Assembly: GCA_958510825.1 (NCBI GenBank) | Contig: OY294044.1 | Coordinates: 70,816,095-70,880,094, forward strand | Direction: 5' to 3' | Length of the DNA stretch: 64,000 nucleotides | Source: Brachypterus glaber | Taxonomy: Eukaryota; Arthropoda; Insecta; Coleoptera; Kateretidae | Part shown: in pieces, positions 1 through 11,143 of the stretch | Numbering within the stretch: the first letter of the stretch is position 1 | Layout of the letters: each line of letters starts with the position of its first letter | Translations under genes and position numbers: made by a program | The notes under the pieces: generated by a model | Databases searched by the model: none | The model's input: only the letters and a program-made list of their open reading frames with translations | What the model was told of the DNA's origin: nothing

Positions 1-844
1 TTACTATATAGTTTTCGTAATTTTTACAGTATAAACTATAGGGTTTGATATAATAGTAGTGTAAAAGCCTATATTAGAGAGTTTTATACTACTGCCCTAA
101 ATGTGACTGTGTTTTTTTATTAGTATAAAAGTTTATGCTCTATATTTCTTTTTCTTTTTCTTTTTTTCGTTCATATTTTATGCAACTGAATATTAGCTGG
201 CTTTTCACTATAAGACTAGCTTATAAAGAAGAATGAACTTTGTTTTATAATAAGGATACTACAGAGAAAGCTCAAAGTCAAATAGAGCTTTTGTGTCAGA
301 AAAGTAATTAGTTGAAAATTAAGCTATAGTTATAAACTTTTATTTTAAATGTAAATTGGAACAAGACCTAGAAATGGTTATATATATATATAGCTCTGGT
401 GGAAAGTGCCTTTTTAAACAACTCGTTTCCGTGAATTCTTTGCACAAAAACCACATTAAAAGTTTTTTATTAATATTTTTTATTATACATATACATCTTT
501 ATATTTTCAGCCCCCAGACACCTAGACATATACCTATAATATTGCCAAAACAAGCAATAAACTTAAACTTAAAATACTTTAAAGGATATGATAATTTCAC
601 CTATATATAATTAAAAATAACCATGATATCGACACTCCCAAGCATCAAGGATGTAACTCAAGTTAGACCCATTTTGAGTTATACTCATAGGTAAACGCCT
701 TGAAAAAAGATACACATGGTGGTACTAATCAGGTTTCTCCACAGTCCACTTTAAGCAAAAGTTTACTTAAAATCACTAAAGTAAGAAATTCTAAACTTGA
801 ATTTTATCAGAAACAAACAGTAAATAAACAATAAATACTTAAAC
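1..844. other. Unassigned AT-rich DNA
   Basis: No gene, recognised repeat or RNA gene can be supported here. There is a short T/C-rich stretch near 145-165. The open frame at 356-610 is AT-rich, low in complexity and resembles no known protein, so it is not called. Confidence 0.5.
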
Positions 845-889
845 AGTTAAATAGAGAATTTTATAAGCTTTCAAATGATGTATCACATG
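845..889 (+). repeat. Arm fragment of the CAGAGCGGTCC foldback family
   Basis: About 40 bases match the inner right arm of the foldback at 10445-11143 (around 10918-10965) with one or two differences, including the shared string GAATTTTATAAGCTTT. The match stops where the truncated SINE begins at 890. This suggests an old copy of the foldback interrupted or truncated by the SINE. Confidence 0.55.
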
Positions 890-1062
890 TTTTCAGTTAA
901 TTAATAATTGAAATTTGGCGAAGGCGTACTCCCTAGATATATTGGTTCGAAAGTCAATTAAAGCCGGTGGTTCCCTCTACTACTAGCCCACACAAGTCCT
1001 GGACTTAGGGGATGCTTAATTAAGTAGAATAGTACGAGGTTAAAAACAAACATAAACATAAA
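890..1062 (+). mobile_element. 5'-truncated tRNA-derived SINE (family A)
   Basis: This segment matches, in opposite orientation, the body of the SINE at 11484-11660 over about 150 bases. Landmarks shared in order are TTTTCAGTTAATTAATAATT, TTTGG(C/A)GAAGGCG, GGTTCGAAAGTC, GCCGGTGGTTCCCTCTACTA and AGTACGAGGTTAAA. The copy lacks the tRNA-like head and ends in an A-rich tail with repeated AAACAT units. Truncation of the head with a retained tail is the usual outcome of target-primed reverse transcription. The family is not one I can name. Confidence 0.6.
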
Positions 1063-1617
1063 CTTCCTTTTCTACTTCAATCATTTACCCACCCTTAAAT
1101 AACAAAAAAAAATATTTTAGAAATTTAGCTGTCGTGAAAAATGACAATATATGTTACGGCTTTGTTGCTTGGGGGTATCGATATGGTTATTATGTAGTTT
1201 TAATGATATGGTATATTAAGGATTAATTAAATTGTATTATGCAATAAGATGTTAACCCGCATTATAAAATGACAGATTTGCTTCACTTGCTAAAAAATTG
1301 ATAACTTGTTATTGTATCACGACATGTACAAAATGTGAAATCTTTAATTATTGCAAATTGTTTTTTTAACTTGTTTCTTCAATATTAATAAGTGAAACAT
1401 AGAAAACAGTTTTTCATTTATTTATTTTTATCATTTTCACCCCGGTCTGAAAACGATTTTTAGCTCAACTTTCATATAACCCAAGTTTTTTTTCATAATT
1501 TAATTATTTAGAGCTTTGGCATCTTTTTAAGACCATATTTAAAAAAAACTATTGATGCGTTTTTGAGAAAAACGATTTTCATTTGTGTTAACAAAAAATA
1601 TGATATATTAAAAAATT
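1063..1617. other. Unassigned AT-rich DNA
   Basis: No coding or RNA gene is supported. The part from about 1500 may be the degraded outer portion of the foldback that begins at 1618. Confidence 0.4.
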
Positions 1618-2088
1618 ATTTTAGATATTCAGATTTTACGCCAAAAAGTGAGAAAAAAGTTTTTATAGACGTTTGAGCCAAATTTCTTTATAAGAGTGCC
1701 TTTTTAGAATATTTATCACTTCATAACTCAGTAACTTATTAACATGAGATTTTTACTGAACTATAGAACCAATAAATGTAAGAATTTAACGTTTTATTAA
1801 AATTAGATTTTTGACCAGGGGCGTAGATAATGGGTGCCTCATAATTTATATGTAAAACTGTAAGTCCGCCCCTGGTTACACATTTATTTATCATAAAATG
1901 ATAATGTTTATTGGTTGCATACTACAGTAAAAATTTCAAGTCAATAAGTTAAACCGTTCCTGAGTTATGAAAAATGTCCCATAACGTCTTCTAGCTCCCT
2001 TAAGAAGCCATTGAACACAAACGTTCATAGAAATTTTTTGTCTCAGTTTTTGACGTAAAATCTGAATATATAAAAAAAAATTAAACAT
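1618..2088. mobile_element. Foldback element cut by the assembly gap
   Basis: Two arms face each other around about 1858. The left arm (1618-1855) runs from ATATTCAGATTTTACG to GACCAGGGGCG; the right arm (1862-2075) runs back from CGCCCCTGG to CGTAAAATCTGAATAT. Arms are diverged but alignable throughout. The central (C)CAGGGG module resembles the centres of the foldbacks at 41370-42461 and 49771-50765, so they may be distant relatives. The right end is lost in the gap. There is no coding capacity, so it is non-autonomous. Confidence 0.7.
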
Positions 2089-2288
2089 NNNNNNNNNNNN
2101 NNNNNNNNNNNNNNNNNNNNNNNNNNNNNNNNNNNNNNNNNNNNNNNNNNNNNNNNNNNNNNNNNNNNNNNNNNNNNNNNNNNNNNNNNNNNNNNNNNNN
2201 NNNNNNNNNNNNNNNNNNNNNNNNNNNNNNNNNNNNNNNNNNNNNNNNNNNNNNNNNNNNNNNNNNNNNNNNNNNNNNNNNNNNNNNN
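2089..2288. other. Assembly gap (200 N)
   Basis: A run of exactly 200 N, the size of a conventional placeholder, so the true distance is unknown. A foldback is cut on its left side and an arm of a different foldback family begins on its right side. Collapsed inverted repeats are a plausible cause. Confidence 0.99.
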
Positions 2289-2364
2289 AGGAGTTCTAAA
2301 TTTGAAGTCGATATCTAAACTCGTTCAAAAGTTAAGAGGGGGGGGTGACTTTTGGACCGCTCTG
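2289..2364 (+). mobile_element. Right end of a CAGAGCGGTCC foldback, truncated by the gap
   Basis: This piece matches the right terminus of the foldback at 10445-11143: GAAGTCGATATCT, then a run of G, then TGACTTTTGGACCGCTCTG, followed by TA at 2365-2366. The TA fits the TA target site seen at the intact copy. The rest of the element would lie in the gap. Confidence 0.75.
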
Positions 2365-2454
2365 TATAATATAACATAGATATGTTATTGCAATTTAGTG
2401 TATTTTTTAAACTTTTATTTAGATTTTAAACTTTTATTTAATTTAAATATTTTT

Positions 2455-2470
2455 TGGACACCCTGTACTT
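2455..2470 (-). repeat. TACAGGGTGTCC-type repeat terminus
   Basis: The minus strand reads TACAGGGTGTCC, a terminal motif common at the ends of insect interspersed repeats. Similar termini occur at 5219 (plus strand) and, in altered form, at 41369. No partner end could be placed here, so only the motif is reported. Confidence 0.35.
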
Positions 2471-2546
2471 TTTTTCAAAAAAGTATATATAAACCCTGAA
2501 TTCGGACATATTGAAGAATACCCTAGAAAAAAAGGACTCTCTTGTG

Positions 2547-3945
2547 TCACGGTTCGCAAAAATGGTCAAATAAAATAAAAAATTGCCCAAGAACTTTGTA
2601 AATTAAATTTGATTCCTGGCCCTTTCCTTAAATAGGAAAAGCAAAAATTAAAAAAATTGAACGACAAATTTTTTTTTATCGCACTTTTTTGTTTTGAGTA
2701 TTATAAAAAGATACACGCTGATTTATAATTTTCCCAATTCACCAATATTTGCTACAGTTTACTTTTTTCTGCTTAAACGTTTTACTTGTAACTCAAAAAT
2801 TAAATTTTAAATAATATCTTACAAATAGGACCCCCTTGGGGGGCCTTAAATAGGACGAAAGCCTAAATTTTTAAATTTTCTTGGGTTTATCTTGTATGCT
2901 CTATTTATATACCAATATAAGCTATTCTAGTAGTATTAAATATTTTTTTTAAATAGGGGGCTTTGGGGGTCTTGAGCCAATTTTCAGATTTTTTTTAGAA
3001 TTTTAATGTACAAAAAATATTATAATATTATAAATATTTTCTAGATATTGTTTAAAATGTCGGTTTGGGGGTTAATTATTATATAATATATAATATATAT
3101 TATTATATATTATATTCTTATTATTATTATTATTATATATTAATATAAAAAAGATATATAATAATAATATTATTATGTACGCGTACGTGTCAAATTTGGT
3201 TTATATTTCTCCTGAAAGTTGTTAAAGAAGTCTCTTATAAGAGACTTACTATATCTAATAATTATACATACATAATTATGTACATAATGTTTCTATAATA
3301 CATTATGCCTAAAACTTTAAAATCTCTACTTTCGGCTTAAAGAAGAGATATCAGACGATTGGAAGGAAAAGAAAAAACATTTTAAAACTTACTTTACAAA
3401 TCAATTTTTTTTTGAAAGGTTTGAAGGGATTTTAAACAATATCTAGAAAATATTTATAATATTATAATATTTTTTGTACATTAAAATTCTAAAAAAAATC
3501 TGAAAATTGGCTCAAGACCCCCCAAAGCCACCTATTTAAAAAATATATTTAATATACTACTAGAATAGCTTATATTGGTATATAAATAGAGCATACAAGA
3601 TAAACCCAAGAAAATTTAAAAATTTAGGCTTTCGTCCTCTTTAAGGCCCCCCAAGGGGGTATTTGTTAGATATTATTTAAAATTTAATTTTTGAGTTACA
3701 AGTAAAACGTTTAAGCAGAAAAAACTAAACTGTAGCAAATATTGGTGAATTGGGAAAATTATAAATCAGCGTGTATCTATTTTATAATACTCAAAACAAA
3801 AAAGTGCGATAAAAAAAAAATTTGTCGTTGAAATTTTTTAATTTTTGCTTTTCCTATTTAAGGAAAGGGCCAGGAATCAAATTTTATTTACAAAGTTCTT
3901 GGGCAATTTTTTATTTTATTTGACCTTTTTTGCGAACCGTGGTGT
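2547..3945. mobile_element. 1.4-kb foldback element
   Basis: The left arm (2547-3060) and right arm (3426-3945) are inverted copies over about 510 bases. Both contain CACGGTTCGC at the outer end, TTGCCCAAGAACTTTG, CCTTTCCTTAAATAGGAAAA, TTAAGGCCCCCCAAGGGGG (plus-strand form in the right arm) and, at the inner end, AATATTTTCTAGATATTG. The 365-base loop holds an AT-rich microsatellite and the palindrome AGTCTCTTATAAGAGACT. No reading frame of note, so it must be moved in trans if mobile. No target duplication was found. Confidence 0.75.
3072..3178. repeat. AT/TTA microsatellite in foldback loop
   Basis: Nearly pure A/T sequence made of TATTA, TTA and ATA units, sitting in the loop of the foldback at 2547-3945. 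Probably expanded by replication slippage. Confidence 0.8.
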
Positions 3946-4633
3946 CATTTTTTAGCATTTTTACCCCATAAAAAAAATCCGTTTTATTTTTCTAGAGGGG
4001 CATAAAAATTGAGAATATTCCTTTATTTTCCAGAAATACTTTTTTGTTCCATAAACGTCAAATATGAAAGTTTTTATATCCTTAAAAAAATAAAAACCCT
4101 TCACATGATTTTCTATTTACAAAAGCACAGAGCGGGACCTATAAATATTTTTTTTAAAATCTAAAAAACAACTAGGGTTATTTTTTCATTTAAAGGAAAA
4201 ATTCTGAGGGTTGGGACCCAAACAACTCCATAGGTCCTGGGCACCCTAATGGGCATGGATTAACTTCAGAAGCCTATTTCTGGTATCCGCTATCGCATGA
4301 ACTGGAGTTTTTTTTTGAAAAACAATTTTCTCTAGACACAGAATTTTTTGTTGTTGTCCTGGGTTAAGCCAGTTAACCGTTTATCAATAATGAATTTATC
4401 ACATTTGATTACCTCGCAAATGTTCAGTCAGCCAATTTAGCGTGTAAGCATTTTCACACTAACGAACTTTCTAATTTTTGCGTTTTCCAGTTTAATGATA
4501 ACCAAATACCTGACCAATTAGTAAGCGTCAAATATTACAATGATAGGTCATGCATTATAATTATGATATAGTTATTATTATAAATCAAATTGAACGTTTT
4601 GTTTGTATATCCGAATTCCTTTGTACCAATTAC
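3946..4633. other. Unassigned DNA between two foldbacks
   Basis: No gene or recognised repeat could be supported. A few GC-richer patches (around 4200-4260) have no extended reading frame. Confidence 0.45.
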
Positions 4634-5192
4634 ACTGGCCGACAAAAAAAACATATGCCTACATTTTGTCTGATATCTCATTTTCGATCCACTTTTTGAT
4701 GCTGAACACGAATTTGACCTCCATTTGTTAAGTTTGGTTTGGGATCATGAGAAAAAAAGTTAAATATCATTGTTTTCAATCTCAAATCCGTTTACACATA
4801 ATTAATGAGTAGTAAAAAATTAACAAACTAAGCTATTAAACAAATTTAAATCTTTAGCAATAACTGAGAAATAGTCATTTAAAAAACGTTTAACTTTTTT
4901 CAAGTTTTTTTTAACCTTTCTCGAAAACCGTTAAAGATATCTAAAAAAACTAAATATTAATAAAATCTGCGTAAAAAACTGCATCTTATAGATTTATAAT
5001 TTTTATGGCAAAAAAAATTTTAGGGCTGAAAACAAAGATATTTAACTTTTTTTCAAAAAAGCAGTAGCATTTATCTCAGAACCTCGAACCAAACTTAACA
5101 AATGGAGGTCAAATTCGTGTTCAGCATAAAAAAGTACATCGAAAATTATACATGAGACAAAATGGAGGCATATGTTTTTTTTGTCGGCCAGT
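4634..5192. mobile_element. Foldback MITE with ACTGGCCGACAAAA ends
   Basis: The terminal inverted repeat starts ACTGGCCGACAAAAAAAA and continues with CATATGCCT(A/C)CATTTTGTCT. The two arms (about 140 bases each) also share GCTGAACACGAATTTGACC and TTTGTTAAGTTTGGTT. The element is 559 bases long and has no coding capacity. TA occurs beside each end, but the exact target duplication is not clear. The ends resemble those of Tc1/mariner-type elements; that assignment is inference. Confidence 0.75.
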
Positions 5193-5218
5193 TATATCAA
5201 AAATTATTTCTGGCTATA

Positions 5219-5560
5219 TACAGGGTGTCTCATTAACTTTCCTACAGTAGTTATCTTGAAAACTGTAAGAGATATCAAAAATTTAAAAAGTAGGTCAATT
5301 AGATATTTTTAGTAAGCTTTCTATTTATTTATTTGGTAAAGTTCTAAAACTCACCCCCCAACTCTGAAAGTCCAAACCCCAACTTTAAAATCTCAAATGG
5401 CAATATGGGTCACGTGATGCATCATTTGAAAGGTATTTTTATTTTGATTAAAATTCATTTTTAATTTTTAAAATCGGATAAGCCGTCCCGGAGATATCCA
5501 ATAAAATAATTTCAAAAAATTAAATAAAGTTATATTGAAAAATATCTTATATTTGAAAGT
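5219..5560 (+). repeat. One-ended repeat starting TACAGGGTGTCTC
   Basis: A typical repeat terminus (TACAGGGTGTCTC) at 5219 is followed by about 340 bases that include two C-rich lines, ACTCACCCCCCAACT and CAAACCCCAACTTT. No matching opposite end is visible, so extent and class are uncertain. Confidence 0.35.
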
Positions 5561-6159
5561 TAAGGTAACTTAATTGTGCGGATTAGTAGTCTCACAAGCA
5601 TTATTAATACGTGTCTCTAGGTGGTCAGTTGGTTATGACATAGTTTACCAAACATAACTGTTAGGTTAGAAGAGCCTGGTGGCCAAGAAATATTTCTTAA
5701 TAATTTAAATTATTCCCCTGGAAACATGACGGAATGAATACCATGAGGTAGAAACGTGATGGCAGCAAGACGGAGCTCCCCCTTATAGTATTAATTTCGT
5801 CACTCAACATTTAAATAATAATTTTCAAAAAAAAAATGGATTGGAAACAGGAAAATAAAAAAATGGCGGAGTCAATATGACGCATCGGTTTTTAAACGTT
5901 AACTGTATTTGCACGAAATTATGTGCCTAAATTTTTTTGCAAAGTTTTAGAGAAATTCTTAAAAATAATTAAAAATAATAAGTACATTTCTTAAGTAATT
6001 TTATTTTACCTTTTATGTGGTTTTTAATTTTTTCTTCTGTTGTAAATAAAAAAACTACGACCAAAACAAATATTTAACCCCCTTTTTACCCCCCTTCCCC
6101 CAAGCTGTTTTGCTCAAATACAAACTTGTCTAAGATAGTATAAAAATACATACGCACAG
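5561..6159. other. Unassigned DNA
   Basis: No gene, RNA or recognisable transposon piece. The GC-richer stretch near 5640-5800 has no long open frame on either strand. Confidence 0.4.
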
Positions 6160-6255
6160 CAAATTTTAAGTCGATAGCTCAAAGCGTTCTCAAGTTATCG
6201 CAGATAAAAGCTGACAGACCGACAGACCGAACGACAGACAGAGAGACATCATTTG
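6160..6255 (-). repeat. GTCTGTC-microsatellite-linked repeat, copy 1
   Basis: On the minus strand GTCTGTC-type units are followed by a conserved flank reading GCGATAACTTGAGAACGCTT and then CGACTTAAAATTTG. The same arrangement recurs at 22506-22710 and, without most of the microsatellite, at 9570-9710 and 37930-38060. This is a dispersed repeat in which a tetranucleotide tract is tied to a fixed flank. Confidence 0.5.
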
Positions 6256-6719
6256 TTGCTTATTTTGATTTATATCGAAGTTTCAGGAAAAAATAAGATG
6301 ATTTAAGCAAAAAAAGTTGATTTTTTGTAACACATTAACTTTTACATTCTTTATAAAAAAGCAAAAAAGGTGCAATTTTTTTTAGGAAATATTCCCATTA
6401 TTTCTAAAACTGTTTCCAAACAAGTTAATTAATTATATAAATGGACAGTATATAATCCAGTATTCAACCACCAAAAAAAACAAGCAATATAAAAAACATA
6501 TATTTTTTATATTGATACTAAAATAGAAAAATGAGATCATTAGGAATCTAATAAACCAGTCCTAAATATTGATGATACAATGTTTTTCGCCCTATTTCAC
6601 AAACATAGTATAAAAAATATACGATACTGATAACTTATCAATAAGAAAACAAAACAAGCCGTGGAGATGTGTAATGCTTACTAAGCATTGCTTAGAATTT
6701 TACATGAAAAAAAGTTCCT

Positions 6720-7380
6720 ATAAAGGTTGGTTCGAAAATGAGCCCTAAGGGAGCTATGACCTTTCTAAGGATACATCTAAAAAGTAGATTTTATTTAATA
6801 TCTCCGGAACCTTATGAACCACAATACTAATTTTTTGCATAAGAAAGCACTTATTTGGTCGAGAAATTGTTTCAAATGTGAGATTTTTGTTTTTGTTTCG
6901 AAATAAAGCGGAATAAAAATTATATATGTAATATTTGAGTGTGTTTTCACTCATTTTTTGAGTCTAGAAGAAAAGTAAACCGGTTATAACGTCGGATTCG
7001 ATCTCAGCAGCTCAAAATATATAAGAGTAGCTTGAAATCTACTTCTGCACATAAACTTAATATAAATAAAATTAAAAAAGAATGTGAATTTTGAGTAACT
7101 TTATTCATTTTCCGAACCCAGAAAAAAAATCAGTTTTATACGGTGCTATATTGATATTAGATTCTTATTCGGCGACTGAAAATTCATGGAAAAAGTCGGA
7201 AACAAGTAACATTATTTAACAAATGTGCGAGAAATTATTTCAAATATGAGATTTTTGAGTATTCTCGCTCATTTTTTGAGTCTAGTTAAAAAACCAGACG
7301 GTAGATTTTCGATTTGACAGCAGATTTGAATTCAGTGCCCCAAAATCTATAAGAATAGATAGGTCTCTACCCCAGGACAA
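6720..7380. repeat. Two diverged direct repeat units
   Basis: Unit one (about 6852-7030) and unit two (about 7228-7350) share, in the same order and orientation, GAGAAATT(G/A)TTTCAAAT, a CTCATTTTTTGAGTCTAG box, and a terminal block with TCGATYT and CTCAAAATATATAAGA or CCAAAATCTATAAGA. The upstream part (6730-6800), with CCCTAAGGGAGCTATG and TTTTATTTAATATCTCCGGAAC, resembles the arms of the foldbacks at 41370 and 49771. It looks like a rearranged relative of that family. Confidence 0.45.
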
Positions 7381-7865
7381 TATACTTTTTTTTGTGGGCC
7401 GGTGTTATTTTTTATCTATAAAATACATTTACCACAAAAAATTATATCAAAAAAATATTTTAGCATGGTATTTAAGAATTAGCACATAGCTAAAATGTAA
7501 TTTTATTCCATAAAAAGACAATTTCATTAAATTTTTAGCATTATGGTTACTTTTTTGGCCCGTTTACGACATAGTGCAAAGCGCCGCCCCATCTAACACA
7601 CAATAAAAAACTTACGACGAAAGGGGAAGGTATGCAGGTGCAAAAAACACAGAACACCAACAAAAAACGCCCCAATTAAAGCGAATCCAGTGTAAACCTG
7701 TGCGTAGTTATATTTTATATTCCAGTATAATTTTTTGCCGTATTCTTTCGGTAGCTTTAGAACCGTGTGCCAAACAATACATAATATTAATGTCTAACAT
7801 TATCCGGAACATTATTTTTAAGGAACGTCTAATTATAGTGAATTCTCAAAAACTGAAACATAACA
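7381..7865. other. Unassigned DNA
   Basis: No supported feature. The open frame at 7700-7924 runs into the arm of the foldback at 7866 and has no recognisable protein features. Confidence 0.4.
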
Positions 7866-9019
7866 CAGGCACACAAAAAAAAGTGTGTGGGGCCAAAAAA
7901 GCGACCTATTTAGTATTGATCTAGAATTTTCTGCTTACCAGTTTTTTTTATTCGTGTTTAAATTTATAGGTTAGGTCAATTTATCCAAAGTAAGCCACCA
8001 AAATCAAAGTCGTTTTTTTTCTAAAATTATTTTTTTAATTTTTCTTATGTTCAAAAAGATTTTCTCAGGTTTTTGGTAAATTCTCTTTTTGCAAAAATTA
8101 TTTACAAGATGATATCCGCGCCGATTCAGGCAGGGCTGACGGCTAGGTACATTTTAGAAATATTTTCTTCGAATGTAAAAAACATTGAATTTGTTTAAAA
8201 AAAATATAAAAAAAAACATAAAACTTTCATTGTGATGATATCCGCGTCAATCCAGGCAGGGCTGACGGCTGAGGTAGTTTTTTATGTGTAGCCCACTTAT
8301 GTTAGAGAAAAACCTCTACGGGATTTTTTTTTTCAGAAAAATCCCATTTAAAAAATATCCATTTTTTATTTTTTTCAAAATTCTTAATTTCTCGAAAATG
8401 TGACATTGACGTGCAATAACTCAAAAACTATTTAATCTAGAGAACTGCTGGTTTTACCATTAAAAAATTCATATTTTCGAAACGGGTGGTTTCTTAATCC
8501 CGTAGAGGTTTTTCTCTAACATAAGTGGGCTACACATAAAAAAATAATTGGCCAAATCCAAGACCCAAACCGTCAGCCCTGCCTGAATCTGCGCGGATAT
8601 CATCACCATCGAAGTTTTATATTTGTTTTTTTTTTAATATTTTTTGAAACAAATTTAATGTTTTTTACATTTGAAGGAAAGATTTCTAAAATGTACCTAA
8701 GTACGTTATTTAAACAAAAAATTTAAGGAAAGAATCGTCAAAAACCGTTTAACAATTCACGAGAAAAAAATTGACCAGAACCTGGGAAAATATTTTTGAA
8801 CATAAGAAATATTAAAAATTTAACTTACAGCAAAAAAAAAAATTGGGGCCTACTTGGGGTAAATTGAGCTAAACCATAAATTCAATCTCAAATAAAAAAT
8901 AAAAAAAAAACTGATAAGCTGAAAATTGCAATCAATGCAGATTTTGACTATGATAGATCAATACTACATGCTATATAGGTCGCTTTTTTGTGTCCATCAA
9001 CTTTTTTTTTGTATGCCTG
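7866..9019. mobile_element. 1.15-kb foldback element with ACAGGCATACAAA-like ends
   Basis: Arms meet around 8440. The outer ends read CAGGCACACAAAAAAAAGT (left) and the complement of CAGGCATACAAAAAAAAAGT (right). Both arms carry AAAAGCGACCTAT, TCTTATGTTCAAAAA, GATATCCGCG, GGCAGGGCTGACGG and AACCTCTACGGGATT. The left arm contains the GATGATATCCGCG/GGCAGGGCTGACGGCT block twice (8107-8144 and 8235-8272), the right arm once. No coding capacity and no clear target duplication. Confidence 0.7.
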
Positions 9020-9076
9020 TCTAATTGTTAAATGCCTTGAAAATAAAACTCACGATAAGTTTCTATAAAGACTAAC

Positions 9077-9084
9077 CTAATAAA
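9077..9084 (+). repeat. 8-bp target duplication, left (CTAATAAA)
   Basis: CTAATAAA immediately precedes the hAT-type terminus CAGTGATCGG and recurs exactly after the opposite terminus at 10127-10134. Confidence 0.85.
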
Positions 9085-10126
9085 CAGTGATCGGACTTTG
9101 GATTTTTTAACAGGGTCGTCTTAAGGAAACCAAAGAATAATTTCATAAAAAATTAAAAGTAACAAAAATACATTATTATTGTTATGTAATTCTTGTTTTC
9201 TTTTAATTTTGTTCTTTTGTATGTTTGCATTATTTTAAATATTTCCGTAAAATCAAACTAAGTTAAATACATACAAGCAAATAAAATAAAAAGTAAAACA
9301 AAAAACAGTCTACACATAAATATGCTTTTTCCTTTTTTTAGGATAAGCGAACAAATTCCATTATTCTGTGTTGTTCCTAGGTTGTTAAATATATAATAGA
9401 AATTAATCCACTTATTACAATGTAATAAATTTACCTTTTTAAGTGTAACTAATTTTTAACTAAAGCAACTGTTTGTTTTTTTTCAATATTACTTTCATGC
9501 GTTGTAAATAAAAAATAAATTGCTTTTTAACGTTTTATACAGAAACAAAAAAATTCCGTAAGAAAAATATGTCTATCTCTCTGAATGGGAAATTTGTGAC
9601 TACAATAACTCAATTGAGTTCTTAAGAACACTAGGGACTTAAAATTTGGACCATAGGTTCCTTATCCAAAGTTTTAGATTAAGATCTTTTTTGATAAAAA
9701 CGGGGTAAAACTATTTTTTTTTTCAATTTTTTTTTAGCTTTTTGAATAAATAAATGCTTAAAACAAAAATATGAAAAAACAATATTTTTTGTTATAATGA
9801 ACCTATAAAACATGTAGTGAGTAATACCTAAAGCGCCACCCACATAACTAGCGTAAAACATTACAGTGCCGTAATTGGCTTGATGTGTCGTCATATGTCT
9901 TGTACGCATAGCTTTTAAAATTATGAGTCTTGCATAGTCTGTGGATGGCGGCTAACTTACTACGCTGCAGATACGAATTAGACCGAAATTACGAGAATCG
10001 TACCCGAATTGATATAATCTACGCCTTTTGCCACGCTCGAGCAAATTCTTTTCTCGGCAGCAGTTTTTTTTTAACAACGTGTTTCCTTAATGCGGACCTG
10101 TTAAAAAATCCAAAGTCCGATCACTG
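9085..10126. mobile_element. Non-autonomous hAT-type transposon
   Basis: The element begins CAGTGATCGGACTTTGG and ends with its inverted copy. The match continues for about 30 bases (through TTTTTTAACAGG) and resumes with TTAAGGAAAC. The flanks carry a perfect 8-bp duplication, CTAATAAA, the hallmark of hAT transposition, and CAGTG termini are common in hAT elements. It is 1042 bases long with no recognisable transposase, so it depends on a partner. Inside lie a microsatellite-linked repeat copy (9570-9710) and, around 9855-9910, a block that recurs near 19160-19210. The perfect duplication suggests a fairly recent insertion. Confidence 0.85.
9570..9710 (+). repeat. GTCTGTC-linked repeat flank, copy 2
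   Basis: Matches the flank of the repeat at 22590-22710: GGGAAATTTGTGAC, then ACAATAACT, AACACT and AAATTTGGACCA, then a GGGGTAAAA block. The tetranucleotide tract is reduced to GTCTATCTCTCT. Because it lies inside the hAT-type element, it is either part of the element's sequence or an older nested insertion. Confidence 0.45.
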
Positions 10127-10134
10127 CTAATAAA
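10127..10134 (+). repeat. 8-bp target duplication, right (CTAATAAA)
   Basis: Exact copy of 9077-9084, directly after the CACTG terminus. Confidence 0.85.
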
Positions 10135-10444
10135 TGAAAAAAATAAAACTTCTAAAACGAAAACTTTGGCGAAGGTGCCATATTAGGAAAAAAACCTTAC
10201 TTAATAGCTTTGTGCTACTTTTCTCATATGTTATAAAGATTAGGAATAAGAAAAAAACTACGATTAATCAACGTCTAAAAGGGCCCGTTTTAACCAAAAA
10301 ACTTTGCTAGTTAAATCGTTTTTTAATTCGTCTACGTTTAAGGAAAGTATTACTTCAAGACTTTCCGATGATTCGTTTTTTGAAGTATTATTAAACTGGG
10401 GGACTTCCTTACTTTGAAATAGACAACCAAAAAAAATATATATA

Positions 10445-11143
10445 CAGAGCGGTCCAAAAGTCACCCCCCCTCTTAACTTTTTAACCAGTTGAGATATCGA
10501 CTTTAAATTTGGAACTTTTAAATAAGACAACTTAAAATATCTTTTAGCATATATTTAATACTTTCAGCTCTTAAAATGTGGGCAAGGGGGCATGTGGGCA
10601 CATTTTTTTAAATGGAAAGGGGGGTCGTGTAATACATCATTTTAAAGCTTATAAAATTCTCCATTTAACTCCATATTTTTAAATTCAAAAAAAAAATTTT
10701 GGGTATCATGTAAAAATTCCTCTAAAAAAAACAAATAAATTTTTTAAAATGCCTAATTTCATCATAAAATATGTTAAGTATACTTTTAAACTAATTTTAG
10801 TTGGCATAAATAAAAATTTATAAAAAAAAAACTTAAAAAATCGAATGTTTTAGCACAAAAAATTAAAAAAAAAATCAAAACATTAAAAAACATTTTTAAA
10901 AAATTTAAAAATGATAGTTTAAATAGAGAATTTTATAAGCTTTAAAATGATGTATCACAGGACCCCCTTTCCATTTAAAAAAATGTCTCCCCATACCCCC
11001 TACCCATATTTTAAGAGCTGAAAATATCAAATATATGCTAAAAGATAGTTTAAGTTGTCTTATTTAAGAGTTCTAAATTTGAAGTCGATATCTCAACTCG
11101 TTCAAAAGTTAAAAGGGGGGGGGGTGACTTTTGGACCGCACTG
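10445..11143. mobile_element. TA-flanked foldback, CAGAGCGGTCC family
   Basis: The ends read CAGAGCGGTCCAAAAGTCA and the complement of CAGTGCGGTCCAAAAGTCA, and TA lies directly outside each end (10443-10444, 11144-11145). The arms, about 240 bases each, share a C7/G9 run, GAGATATCGACTTTAAATTT, TAAAAGAC-type blocks, CTTTCCATTTAAAAAAATG and TAAATGGAGAATTTTATAAG (complemented). A 699-base element with only a short AT-rich interior, so non-autonomous. The TA site is consistent with Tc1/mariner-type mobilisation (inference). Fragments of the family lie at 845-889 and 2289-2364. Confidence 0.8.
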
